Of a stretch of DNA of 64,000 bases, positions 20,187-28,141 are shown in pieces. The stretch is from the NCBI RefSeq assembly GCF_001307155.1, contig NZ_CP012830.1, forward strand, positions 930,001 through 994,000, read 5' to 3'. The notes beneath the pieces were generated by a model that did not search any database, was not told the DNA's origin, and saw nothing but the letters and a program-made list of their open reading frames with translations. Position 1 is the stretch's first letter; every line of letters starts with the position of its first letter. The position numbers were made by a program, and so were the translations under genes. Origin of the DNA: Pseudomonas fluorescens (GTDB lineage: Bacteria; Pseudomonadota; Gammaproteobacteria; Pseudomonadales; Pseudomonadaceae).

Positions 20187-21368
20187 TTAGAGCTCTACAA
20201 CGACGGCTTGCGAGGCACGGGTCGCTTTGGCGCGGGCGGCCTCGATCGACTCGTCACGCGCCAGGGCAACGCCCATGCGGCGCTGACCGTTGACTTCCGG
20301 CTTGCCAAACAGGCGCAGCGCCGTATCCGGCTCGGCCAGTGCGGCACCCAGGTTGGCGAAAGCGGTCTGAGTCGACTGCCCTTCCACCAGAATCACTGCC
20401 GACGCCGATGGGCCGAACTGACGGATCAACGGGATCGGCAAGCCGAGAATCGCCCGTGCATGCAAGGCGAACTGCGACAGGTCCTGAGAAATCAGGGTCA
20501 CCAGACCGGTGTCGTGCGGGCGCGGAGAAACTTCGCTGAACCACACCTGATCACCCTTGATGAACAGCTCAACGCCAAACAGACCACGGCCACCCAGGGC
20601 TTCGGTCACGGCTTTGGCCACGCGCTCGGATTCTGCCAGCGCAATCGGGCTCATTGCTTGCGGCTGCCAGGATTCCTGATAGTCGCCCTTCTCCTGACGA
20701 TGGCCGACCGGTGCACAGAACGTGGTGCCGCCGATGTGGCGAACGGTGAGCAAGGTGATTTCGTAGTCGAAGTCGATAAAACCTTCGATGATCACCCGAC
20801 CTTTACCGGCACGACCGCCTTCCTGCGCGTAATCCCAGGCTTTCTGCACGTCATCGACGCTACGCAGCAGGCTCTGGCCTTTGCCCGAGGAGCTCATGAC
20901 CGGCTTGACCACACACGGGAAGCCCAGATCGTCGACCGCCTTGCGGTAGTCTTCGAAGGTATCGGCGAAGTGGTACGGCGAGGTCGGCAGGTCCAGCTCT
21001 TCAGCGGCCAGACGACGGATGCCTTCACGGTTCATGGTCAACTGCGCGGCGCGAGCGGTCGGGATCACGGTGAAGCCTTCGGCTTCCAGCTCAACCAGCG
21101 TGGCGGTGGCGATGGCTTCGATTTCCGGCACGATAAAGTGCGGCTTCTCGGCTTCGATCACGGCACGCAGGGCCGCGCCGTCGAGCATGTTGATCACGTG
21201 GCTGCGATGCGCCACCTGCATCGCCGGCGCGTTGGCGTAACGATCCACGGCAATCACTTCAACGCCCAGGCGTTGCAGTTCGATCACCACTTCCTTGCCC
21301 AACTCACCACAGCCACACATCAATACGCGGGTCGCGGTTGGCGACAATGGAGTTCCGATACGGGTCAT
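20187..21368 (-). CDS. purT: Formate-dependent phosphoribosylglycinamide formyltransferase PurT
   Basis: A 393-residue ATP-grasp enzyme. Seen: the N-terminal [20 protein letters not shown], the ATP-grasp [14 protein letters not shown] and [16 protein letters not shown], and [14 protein letters not shown]. It uses formate and ATP to make formyl-GAR in purine synthesis, an alternative to PurN. The leader contains a 9-base hairpin (21397-21424). The stop lies 5 bases from a REP pair. Confidence 0.97.
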   Translation of the reverse strand: MTRIGTPLSPTATRVLMCGCGELGKEVVIELQRLGVEVIAVDRYANAPAMQVAHRSHVINMLDGAALRAVIEAEKPHFIVPEIEAIATATLVELEAEGFTVIPTARAAQLTMNREGIRRLAAEELDLPTSPYHFADTFEDYRKAVDDLGFPCVVKPVMSSSGKGQSLLRSVDDVQKAWDYAQEGGRAGKGRVIIEGFIDFDYEITLLTVRHIGGTTFCAPVGHRQEKGDYQESWQPQAMSPIALAESERVAKAVTEALGGRGLFGVELFIKGDQVWFSEVSPRPHDTGLVTLISQDLSQFALHARAILGLPIPLIRQFGPSASAVILVEGQSTQTAFANLGAALAEPDTALRLFGKPEVNGQRRMGVALARDESIEAARAKATRASQAVVVEL

Positions 21369-21396
21369 CTCAGGTCCTCAAAGGAGCGGATCATCG

Positions 21397-21424
21397 AGGG
21401 ATGCGGCGCCAGGCGCGCATCCCT
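21397..21424 (-). promoter_or_regulatory. Hairpin in the purT leader
   Basis: AGGGATGCG at 21397-21405 pairs with CGCATCCCT at 21416-21424, 10-base loop, about 28 bases upstream of the purT ATG. No T-run follows on either strand, so it is not a standard terminator. It does not show the conserved core of the ZTP or guanine riboswitches as I know them. Confidence 0.4.
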
Positions 21425-21467
21425 TAGGGAGAAAGCGCGGCATTTTACATGAACCTGAGGGTTTGGC

Positions 21468-21935
21468 TCAGCTTGCCAGCGCGTTCTTGCGCAAACGCCA
21501 GGCCATGGCCAGCCAGACGATGGTCACGCCGGCGAATTTCGAGCCCAGGGCGGTGAGGATCACGCCCGGCGTCAGGGCATCGATCATGCCGAAGAAGATG
21601 AAGGTATCCAGCGGAATGCTCAGCGCCGAACTTATCCACAGACGGTCGTGCAACGGACGCTTGGTAATGCTGAAGACCAGCCAGTCAATGCACTCCGAAA
21701 CGGCGAAGGCAATGGCGCTGGCCAGGGCGATGGAGGGGTCGGAGGTGAGGTAGGACAACACCAGCGCCGCCAGCATCGCGACGAGCGCGCCGTGACCGAA
21801 ACGGGTTTGCACCATGTCGCGCAGCACAAATACCAGGCCACTCCAGGCTGACCAGATGATGTCCAGGTGCGGGGCGGTGGAAAAGGCGTAGTTGATCAGC
21901 ACGACACTGCTGATGTAAGCAATCAGGAAGAACAT
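21468..21935 (-). CDS. VUT family (YhhQ-like) membrane protein
   Basis: A 155-residue membrane protein with about five helices. FVLRDMVQTRFGH, ALASAIAFAVSECIDWLVF and SSALSIPLDTFIFFGMI match the VUT family, whose members include the queuosine-precursor (preQ0/preQ1) transporter YhhQ. It is shorter than YhhQ, so the exact substrate is uncertain. It reads towards purT with a 99-base gap that holds the purT leader hairpin. Confidence 0.8.
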   Translation of the reverse strand: MFFLIAYISSVVLINYAFSTAPHLDIIWSAWSGLVFVLRDMVQTRFGHGALVAMLAALVLSYLTSDPSIALASAIAFAVSECIDWLVFSITKRPLHDRLWISSALSIPLDTFIFFGMIDALTPGVILTALGSKFAGVTIVWLAMAWRLRKNALAS

Positions 21936-21998
21936 GGCGCGCTGGGATACCTGTCAATTTTGTGCACAGGGTACTTCATCTTCGATGCATGGATAACC

Positions 21999-22131
21999 TG
22001 TGGCGAGGGAGCTTGCTCCCGCTCAGGAAGCGAAGCGGCCCTGAAATCAGAGCATGCGGTGTGTGAGATAGAGTTCATCAGTTGGTTTGGGGCCGCTTCG
22101 CAGCCCAACGGGAGCAAGCTCCCTCGCCACA
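21999..22131. repeat. REPIN, GAGGGAGCTTGCTCCC type
   Basis: Heads at 21999-22021 and 22109-22131 are inverse copies. Both tails are of the GAAGCGGCC/GGCCGCTTCGC kind. It lies between the VUT gene and the DUF1289 gene. Confidence 0.9.
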
Positions 22132-22163
22132 AATGCCCACAAGGCTCGCTAGGTCCGCCAGGT

Positions 22164-22379
22164 TCAGGTACTGGACTTGGAAGGCAACATCCAAAGCACC
22201 CCGCTCGACTTCGCTCGCTCATGACACAACCCCAGCACCTTGCGGCGTTCGTCGTTGTCCATACGACTCCAGCGGGTGATCTCCTCCACCGTGCGTTGGC
22301 AGCCGGTGCAGATATCGTCCTCGTCCAGTGCGCAAATGTTCACGCACGGTGAGCGTACGGGTCTTTCGTTGTCGTTCAT
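22164..22379 (-). CDS. DUF1289 domain-containing protein
   Basis: A 71-residue protein. The cysteine pattern [20 protein letters not shown] followed by [18 protein letters not shown] is the DUF1289 signature, probably a small metal-binding or Fe-S motif (Cys at about 12, 16, 24, 27). Function unknown. It overlaps the upstream gamma-carbonic anhydrase gene by four bases (ATGA), so the two are translationally coupled. Confidence 0.88.
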   Translation of the reverse strand: MNDNERPVRSPCVNICALDEDDICTGCQRTVEEITRWSRMDNDERRKVLGLCHERAKSSGVLWMLPSKSST

Positions 22380-22900
22380 TGTTCCTGCTCGACCAGATCG
22401 CGGGCATAGCGCTGCGAGTTATGCACATAGTGCGCGGCGCTGGCTTCGAGCATTTTCTTCTGCGGCTCGGTCAGTTCACGTACTACTTTGCCCGGCGAGC
22501 CCATGACCAGCGAACCGTCAGGAATTTCCTTGCCTTCGCCGATCAGCGAGTTGGCGCCGATGATGCAGTTCTTGCCGATTTTCGCGCCGTTGAGGATCAC
22601 CGCGTTGATGCCGATCAGGCTGTAATCGCCCACCGTGCAGCCGTGCAGCATGGCGTTGTGGCCAATGGTTACTCCGGTGCCGATGGTCAGCGGGTAGCCC
22701 ATGTCGGTGTGCATCACCGTGCCATCCTGCACATTACTGTTCTTGCCGATCAGGATCAGCTCGTTGTCGCCGCGCAACACGGCGTTGAACCAGACGTTGG
22801 CGCCCTCTTCCAGTTTGACCTTGCCCACCAGCACGGCGTTAGGTGCGACCCAGCTCTGCGGGTGAGTTTCGACGCGGGCGTCGCCCAGGCGGTATTTCAT
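22376..22900 (-). CDS. Gamma-carbonic anhydrase family protein
   Basis: A 174-residue left-handed beta-helix protein with hexapeptide repeats ([33 protein letters not shown] and [10 protein letters not shown]). The metal-ligand histidines MHTDMGY and IGHNAMLH are present. Members are gamma-class carbonic anhydrase homologues (YrdA/PaaY-like); activity varies. ATG 22900 with AGGACAATAAG upstream is better than the longer frame to 22948, whose extra residues are not conserved. Confidence 0.92.
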   Translation of the reverse strand: MKYRLGDARVETHPQSWVAPNAVLVGKVKLEEGANVWFNAVLRGDNELILIGKNSNVQDGTVMHTDMGYPLTIGTGVTIGHNAMLHGCTVGDYSLIGINAVILNGAKIGKNCIIGANSLIGEGKEIPDGSLVMGSPGKVVRELTEPQKKMLEASAAHYVHNSQRYARDLVEQEQ

Positions 22901-22966
22901 CTTATTGTCCTCAAGGCCAGGCAGGCTCACTTGCAAAGCAGGCTTCACGCCATACGCGCGACGGTT

Positions 22967-23566
22967 TCAGATATTGATAAAGTTTTTCGGTGGTTGATGC
23001 AGGCTGATCTGCGCGTCATAGAGCAGGTTGATCAGCTCGACGATCATGATTGCGGTCAGGCCCCAGATTTTGTATTCGCCGAAACGGTAGCTCGGCACAT
23101 ACCAGCTGCGGCCCTGATAATCGATGCGGTGCGTGTGTTCACGCGGGTCCTTGCGGAAGAACTCCAGCGGTACGCTGAACACTGCGGCAATTTCAGCATC
23201 GTTGGCCCGGTACTCGACGAAGTCCGGAATCACCCCGACGTAAGGCGTGACCTTGATCCCGTGCAGGGAGATCAACGGACTCAACGGGCCGATGACTTCC
23301 ACCAGACCGGGTGGCAGGCCGATTTCTTCTTCGGCTTCGCGCAATGCGGTGAAAATCAGGTCCGGGTCTTCCGGATCGCGTCGCCCGCCGGGGAAGGCCA
23401 CTTCACCGCCGTGGGTCGAGAGCCCGCTGGCACGCAGGGTCAGAACCAGCTCCGGTTCATCACTGCGGGTGATAGGCACCAAGACCGCGGCCTCCGGAAA
23501 ACGCAGGTCGGTTTCCAGCGTACGCGGCGTGTGGTTGCTTACCCGATGCAGTAGCTCGTCCAGCAT
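22967..23566 (-). CDS. CoA pyrophosphatase (NudL-type Nudix hydrolase)
   Basis: A 199-residue protein. The Nudix box GGRRDPEDPDLIFTALREAE continuing to EEIGLP sits at about residues 60-85, preceded by LTLRASGLSTHGGEVAFPGG, which is the NudL/CoAse UPF0035 signature. It likely cleaves CoA to 4'-phosphopantetheine and 3',5'-ADP. It reads in the same direction as the carbonic-anhydrase homologue downstream with a 66-base gap, and diverges from a second Nudix gene. Confidence 0.92.
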   Translation of the reverse strand: MLDELLHRVSNHTPRTLETDLRFPEAAVLVPITRSDEPELVLTLRASGLSTHGGEVAFPGGRRDPEDPDLIFTALREAEEEIGLPPGLVEVIGPLSPLISLHGIKVTPYVGVIPDFVEYRANDAEIAAVFSVPLEFFRKDPREHTHRIDYQGRSWYVPSYRFGEYKIWGLTAIMIVELINLLYDAQISLHQPPKNFINI

Positions 23567-23714
23567 GAGTGCTCTCGATTTGTTAGCTACCTTGCATCAT
23601 GCACCAAACACATCGACCGCCCAACCCCCCGAACCATGGCATGTCGCTAAACGACAACTTGCCGACAGACACCACCGCACGCCAAGATAGGCGTAGCATT
23701 TTCGGAAGCCCAGC

Positions 23715-24266
23715 ATGAAATTCTGCAGCCAGTGCGGTAACCCGGTCACCCAACGCATTCCTGAAGGCGACTCGCGCCTGCGGTACGTCTGCGACCAGTG
23801 CCAGACCATTCATTATCAGAACCCGAATATTGTCGCCGGCTGCCTGCCAATCTGGGGTACTCAGGTGTTGTTATGCCGGCGCGCCATCGAGCCGCGCCGC
23901 GGTTATTGGACCTTGCCGGCCGGTTTCATGGAAAACGGTGAAACCATCGAACAGGCAGCCATTCGCGAAACCGCCGAAGAAGCGTGTGCACGGGTGCGCA
24001 ACCTGAACATCTATACGCTGATCGATGTGCCGCACATCAGCCAGGTGCACGTATTCTTTCGTGCTGAACTGACGGACCTGGACTTTGCCGCGGGCGAAGA
24101 AAGCCTGGAAGTGAGGCTTTTCGATGAAGCCGACATCCCGTGGTCGGAGCTGGCTTTCCGCACGGTCGGCCGTACCCTAGAATGCTTCTTCGCTGACCGC
24201 CGGGTAGAACATTTTCCTGTGCGTTCCGAATCAATTCCTCCGCTTGCTCAGCCTGCGATCATTTAA
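23715..24266 (+). CDS. Nudix hydrolase with N-terminal zinc ribbon
   Basis: A 183-residue protein. A zinc ribbon with C4, C7, C26 and C29 (FCSQCG and VCDQCQ) is followed by IVAGCLPIWGTQVLLCRRAI and the Nudix box GFMENGETIEQAAIRETAEE. This domain order resembles NudC-like or ADP-ribose-type Nudix enzymes, but it is shorter than NudC. The substrate is a nucleoside diphosphate derivative, not determinable further. It stands alone and diverges from the NudL-type gene. Confidence 0.9.
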   Translation: MKFCSQCGNPVTQRIPEGDSRLRYVCDQCQTIHYQNPNIVAGCLPIWGTQVLLCRRAIEPRRGYWTLPAGFMENGETIEQAAIRETAEEACARVRNLNIYTLIDVPHISQVHVFFRAELTDLDFAAGEESLEVRLFDEADIPWSELAFRTVGRTLECFFADRRVEHFPVRSESIPPLAQPAII

Positions 24267-24305
24267 ACTATAAAAATACGCCGTACTCTCAGGGATATCG
24301 TTTTA

Positions 24306-24809
24306 ATGCGCTGGTTGCTTGCCGCTTTCTGCCTGTCGTTTGTCATGGTTTCCCACGCTGCCACCACGGAGACCCTGGACGGCAAAATCATTGAAAAAGT
24401 GTTGGTGCTCAAATCTGCCCATCAGTTGCAGTTGATCAATGATGGCAAGCCACTGCGGACCTATCGCATCTCGCTGGGCAAAAACCCCAAGGGCCCGAAA
24501 CTGATGGAGGGTGATCGACGTACTCCAGAAGGTTTGTATTGGCTGGACTGGCGCAAGGTCAGCGACCGCTTCAACCTGGCCATGCACATTTCCTACCCGA
24601 ACATCAGCGATTCCGTCCGCTCGCGCCGCGAAGGTGTGCAGCCCGGTGGCATGATCATGATCCATGGCACCCCGGACACTGAAGAAAACCCTGAAGAGCT
24701 GTTCCACACCCTGGACTGGACCGACGGCTGCATTGGCATGCGCAACGTCGACATGCGCGAAGTATGGGGTCTGGTCAAAGACGGTACGATGATCGAAATC
24801 CGCCCATAA
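24306..24809 (+). CDS. L,D-transpeptidase family protein (YkuD domain)
   Basis: A 167-residue exported protein. The signal peptide is RWLLAAFCLSFVMVSHA before ATTETLDG. The YkuD domain shows ISLGKNPKGPKLMEGDRRTP, MIHGTPD and the catalytic TDGCIGMRN. Such enzymes form or remodel 3-3 peptidoglycan cross-links or anchor lipoproteins; here there is no extra binding domain, as in ErfK/YafK-type short proteins. It has its own probable promoter region (TATAAA at 24268-24273) and is followed by a REP pair. Confidence 0.92.
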   Translation: MRWLLAAFCLSFVMVSHAATTETLDGKIIEKVLVLKSAHQLQLINDGKPLRTYRISLGKNPKGPKLMEGDRRTPEGLYWLDWRKVSDRFNLAMHISYPNISDSVRSRREGVQPGGMIMIHGTPDTEENPEELFHTLDWTDGCIGMRNVDMREVWGLVKDGTMIEIRP

Positions 24810-24821
24810 CCCCCCAATACC

Positions 24822-24954
24822 TGTGGCGAGGGAGCTTGCTCCCGCTGGGCTGCGAAGCGGCCCCAAACCCTGCAAACCGGTTTTGCCTGATAAATCTCGA
24901 CAACCGACATCAGGACCGCTTCGCGCTCCAGCGGGAGCAAGCTCCCTCGCCACA
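24822..24954. repeat. REPIN, GAGGGAGCTTGCTCCC type
   Basis: Inverted heads at 24822-24844 and 24932-24954, tails GGGCTGCGAAGCGGCCCC and GGACCGCTTCGCGC. It directly follows the L,D-transpeptidase gene. Confidence 0.9.
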
Positions 24955-25087
24955 AGGGCCGTTGTGCCTGAAAGATTGAAAATATATTAAAAAAATTGTC
25001 ACCGTCACCAGCCCCTCGCGTGAATACCACTTCACACCACGGGCACTGACGCAGACTGCGATTTCTACTGCCACACCCCCCTCCCCT

Positions 25088-25110
25088 AATACCACTTAAA
25101 ACCCAATACC
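25088..25110 (-). promoter_or_regulatory. Operator-like site 1 of the nag operon
   Basis: Read on the minus strand this is GGTATT, a spacer, then AAGTGGTATT, matching the site at 25170-25188 in inverted orientation. It is a candidate second binding site for the adjacent GntR regulator, about 75 bases from the first. Confidence 0.55.
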
Positions 25111-25163
25111 GCCGCGCCCTCCAGCGCAGCGCTTATTCGCTCGTCCCGAGTGGACCACTGGCG

Positions 25164-25192
25164 TTGACATGGTATTTAAGTGGTATTAGTTT
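25164..25192 (+). promoter_or_regulatory. Probable nag promoter with overlapping GntR operator
   Basis: TTGACA at 25164-25169 and TAGTTT at 25187-25192 are 17 bases apart. The spacer holds the direct repeat TGGTAT-TTAAG-TGGTATT at 25170-25188. A regulator bound there would block RNA polymerase, as expected for NagR/NagQ-type repression relieved by an amino-sugar phosphate. The overlap is seen; the regulation is inferred. Confidence 0.65.
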
Positions 25193-25244
25193 TGCGCCAT
25201 GACCGGGGCAACAACACTCCACTCTCCCCATCGGACCTACACCC

Positions 25245-25976
25245 ATGAACCACATCCTGGCCCTGCGCCCTGACGACACCCAGCCAACGCCGTTGTACCT
25301 GCAACTGGCGCGCAACCTGGAAGCGGCGATTCATGCCGGCCAGTGGAAAGCCGAGCAGGCATTGCCGTCGGAACGCAACCTCAGCGAAATGCTGAACATC
25401 TCCCGCGTGACCGCCCGCAAGGCGCTGGAAGTGCTGCTCGAACAAGGCTTGATCCGTCGCAGCCAAGGCTCCGGCACCTTCATCACTCCGCGCCTCGAGC
25501 AACCGCTGTCCCGGCTGTCCGGCTTCAGCGAAATGCTCCGCCTCAAAGGTTTCGTGCCGAGTTCGCAATGGCTGGAGCGCGAAATCACCCAGCCGACTCA
25601 CGAAGAACTGATCCGCCTTGCGCTCTCGCCCTACGACAAGGTCGCGCGCCTCAAGCGACTGCGTAAAGCCGACGACACCGTGATGGCCATCGAGATGAGC
25701 ACCCTGCCCGCCTCGATCATTGCCCAGCCGCAAGCGGTCGGTGATTCGCTTTACGAATACCTCGATGGCATCGGAAAACCGGTGGTGCGCGCCCTGCAAC
25801 ACATTCAGGCGATCAACGCCTCGGACGAATTCGCCGCGCTGGTCGGCATCGCCCCCGGCACCGCCATGCTGCTGATGACCCGGGTCGGTTACCTCGAAGA
25901 CAACACCCCGATCGAAGTCACCGACACCTATTGCCGCAACGACTACTACGACTTTGTCGCAGAGCTGCGTCGCTGA
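25245..25976 (+). CDS. nagR: GntR family (HutC/NagR-type) regulator of the nag operon
   Basis: A 243-residue protein. The N-terminal winged helix (about 15-80) contains PLYLQLARNLEAAI, LPSERNLSEMLNISRVTARK and GLIRRSQGSGTFI; the C-terminal UTRA ligand domain (about 95-240) ends in TDTYCRNDYYDFVAELRR. It is placed first in the nag operon, behind a promoter with matching operator-like repeats, so it is most likely an autoregulating repressor that senses GlcNAc-6-P or GlcN-6-P. nagA follows 31 bases downstream. Confidence 0.9.
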   Translation: MNHILALRPDDTQPTPLYLQLARNLEAAIHAGQWKAEQALPSERNLSEMLNISRVTARKALEVLLEQGLIRRSQGSGTFITPRLEQPLSRLSGFSEMLRLKGFVPSSQWLEREITQPTHEELIRLALSPYDKVARLKRLRKADDTVMAIEMSTLPASIIAQPQAVGDSLYEYLDGIGKPVVRALQHIQAINASDEFAALVGIAPGTAMLLMTRVGYLEDNTPIEVTDTYCRNDYYDFVAELRR

Positions 25977-26007
25977 GCCCTGTGTCATTGAAGCCGGAGA
26001 ACCACTG

Positions 26008-27114
26008 ATGTCCGAAGACAACATCCTCACCGCCCAAGGCTGGATCCGCGGCCGCTTGATCCATGAACACGGCAAGATCGTGCGCATCGAAGGTCAGCCG
26101 TGCGACCCGGCGGACAACGACCTGCCTTACCTGCTGCCGGGTTTCATCGACCTGCACGTCCACGGCGGTGGCGGCAAGGACATCATGGAAGGCACCCCGG
26201 CCTTCGACACCATCACCAAAACCCACGTGCGTTTCGGCACCACCTCGCTGCTGGCCACCACCATGACCGCGCCACCGGAAGAAATTTCCCGGGTGCTGGC
26301 CGAGGTCGGCGAATTCTGCGAACAGCGCCCGAAAGGCTGCGCCCGGGTACTCGGCGTGCACCTCGAAGGACCGTACATCAACCCTGGAAAACTCGGTGCA
26401 CAACCGAACTTTGCCCACACCGCGCTGATGGCCGAAGTCGAAGCCTACCTGGCGCTGGCGCCGATCCGGGTGATCACCATTGCCCCGGAAATCGCCGGTC
26501 ACGACAAACTGATTCGTGCCCTCAGCGACCGCGGCATTCGCATGCAGATCGGCCACACCCTGGGCAGCTACGAAGAAGGCGTCGCGGCGCTGGAGGCCGG
26601 CGCCAGCAGTTTCACCCACCTTTATAACGCCATGAGCCCGCTGCATCACCGCGAACCGGGAATCGTCGGCGCGGCACTGGCCCACGCCAAATACGCGGAA
26701 CTGATTCCCGACCTGCTGCACGTGCATCCCGGCGCCATCCGCGTGGCCCTACGCTCGATCCCGTGCCTGTATTGCGTCACCGATTCCACCGCCGCTGCCG
26801 GCATGCCGGACGGCGAATACAAGCTCGGCAGCCACACCGTGACCAAATGCCTGGGCGGCGTGCGCCTGCCCGACGGCACGCTGGCTGGCAGCACCCTGAC
26901 CATGGATCAGGCGCTGCGCAACCTGGTGAAGATCGGCCTGCCACTGGCCGAGGCCTCGCAACGGCTGTCGCAATTCCCTGCCGATTATCTCGGCATCCAG
27001 GAGCGCGGCCGCCTGCAACCCGGTGCCTGGGCTGACTGCGTGCGCCTGGACCGCTCACTCACACTGACCGCCGTAATGGTCGAAGGAGAAGACATTGACT
27101 TCAAAAATGCTTGA
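26008..27114 (+). CDS. nagA: N-acetylglucosamine-6-phosphate deacetylase
   Basis: A 368-residue amidohydrolase. Seen: the metal-binding DLHVHGGGG (H50, H52), the HLEGPYINP glutamate at E120, IGHTLGSYEEG, and the catalytic aspartate in VTDSTAAAGMPDGEY. It removes acetate from GlcNAc-6-P to give GlcN-6-P. ATG 26008 with GGAGA at 25996-26000 is the clear start. Its 3' end overlaps the next gene by 20 bases. Confidence 0.96.
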   Translation: MSEDNILTAQGWIRGRLIHEHGKIVRIEGQPCDPADNDLPYLLPGFIDLHVHGGGGKDIMEGTPAFDTITKTHVRFGTTSLLATTMTAPPEEISRVLAEVGEFCEQRPKGCARVLGVHLEGPYINPGKLGAQPNFAHTALMAEVEAYLALAPIRVITIAPEIAGHDKLIRALSDRGIRMQIGHTLGSYEEGVAALEAGASSFTHLYNAMSPLHHREPGIVGAALAHAKYAELIPDLLHVHPGAIRVALRSIPCLYCVTDSTAAAGMPDGEYKLGSHTVTKCLGGVRLPDGTLAGSTLTMDQALRNLVKIGLPLAEASQRLSQFPADYLGIQERGRLQPGAWADCVRLDRSLTLTAVMVEGEDIDFKNA

Positions 27115-28117
27115 AGAGGCGCTGTCCTCGTACAAAGCGGTCGACGCTCAGTTGCAGCAACTGGATCCGCTGATGATCGAGATCGCCGGGCGCCTGAACC
27201 GTCAGCCGCCGCAAGTGGCGATGACGGTCGCCCGTGGCAGCTCCGATCACGCCGCCAGCTACTTTGCCTACCTGACCATGCAGCACGTGGGTATTCCGGT
27301 GGCATCGCTGCCGATGTCGGTGGTGACCATGCAGCAAGCGCCGCTGAAGGTCAGCGGTCAGGCGGTATTCGCGTTCTCGCAGTCCGGGCAAAGTCCGGAT
27401 CTGGTCAACAGCCTGCGTCTGCTGCGCAAACGGGGCGCCCTGAGCATTTCGATGGTCAATGCCGAGAACTCGCCACTGGAGGCCGCCTGTGAATTCAGCC
27501 TGCCGCTGTGCGCCGGTACCGAAAGCAGCGTCGCCGCGACCAAAAGTTTCATCGCCACCCTCAGCGCCAGCGCGCGGCTGATCGCCTACTGGAAACAGGA
27601 TCCCGAATTGCTGCAAGCCGGCCTCGCGCTGCCAGAAGGATTGCGCGACGCCGCCACGCAGGACTGGAGCCTGGCGGTCGACGTACTGCGTGACTGCCAA
27701 CGCTTGATGGTGATTGGTCGCGGCGCAGGGTTTGCCATCGCCCAGGAAGCAGCACTGAAACTCAAGGAAACCTCGGCGATCCAGGCCGAAGCCTTCAGCA
27801 GCGCCGAAGTCAAACACGGCCCCATGGCACTCATCGACGATAACTACCCCTTGCTGGTGTTCGCCCCTCGCGGCGCCGAACAGGCCGGTCTGCTGAGCCT
27901 CGCCGCCGAGATGCGTCAACGCGGTGCCCGCGTATTGCTGGCCGCCCCGGATGACGTCAGCGAACGCGACCTGACGCTGAGCCGCGCCGAACACCCGGCG
28001 CTGGACCCGATTCTCGCCATCCAGAGCTTCTACGTCATGGCGGCCGGCCTCGCGGTTGCCCGTGGCATGGACCCGGACCAGCCGCGTCACTTGAGCAAAG
28101 TGACCCGCACCCACTAA
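27095..28117 (+). CDS. SIS-domain glucosamine-6-phosphate deaminase/isomerase (NagB-II type)
   Basis: A 340-residue protein with two SIS domains (VARGSSDHAASYFAYLTMQ, then MVIGRGAGFAIAQEAALKLK) and the ETSAIQAEAFSSAEVKHGPM block shared with the GlmS isomerase half. It likely turns GlcN-6-P into fructose-6-P and ammonia, replacing the unrelated classical NagB. TTG at 27095 is preferred over ATG 27107: AAGGAG at 27083-27088 is six bases from the TTG but 18 from the ATG. It overlaps nagA, so translation is coupled. Confidence 0.88.
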   Translation: MTSKMLEEALSSYKAVDAQLQQLDPLMIEIAGRLNRQPPQVAMTVARGSSDHAASYFAYLTMQHVGIPVASLPMSVVTMQQAPLKVSGQAVFAFSQSGQSPDLVNSLRLLRKRGALSISMVNAENSPLEAACEFSLPLCAGTESSVAATKSFIATLSASARLIAYWKQDPELLQAGLALPEGLRDAATQDWSLAVDVLRDCQRLMVIGRGAGFAIAQEAALKLKETSAIQAEAFSSAEVKHGPMALIDDNYPLLVFAPRGAEQAGLLSLAAEMRQRGARVLLAAPDDVSERDLTLSRAEHPALDPILAIQSFYVMAAGLAVARGMDPDQPRHLSKVTRTH

Positions 28118-28141
28118 CACGCCCGAATCGAGTACCGCGCC

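Larger units (their letters stand above)
24810..25244. other. Intergenic gap: REP pair plus nag control region
   Basis: No gene is supported. The left part holds the REPIN at 24822-24954; the right part holds two copies of an operator-like motif (25088-25110 and 25170-25188) and a promoter for the nag operon. Between them the sequence is unremarkable. Confidence 0.7.

Noticed and set aside
21369..21467. Riboswitch (e.g. ZTP) in front of purT
   Set aside because: The leader has only one simple hairpin and lacks the conserved core sequences of the known purine-related riboswitches.
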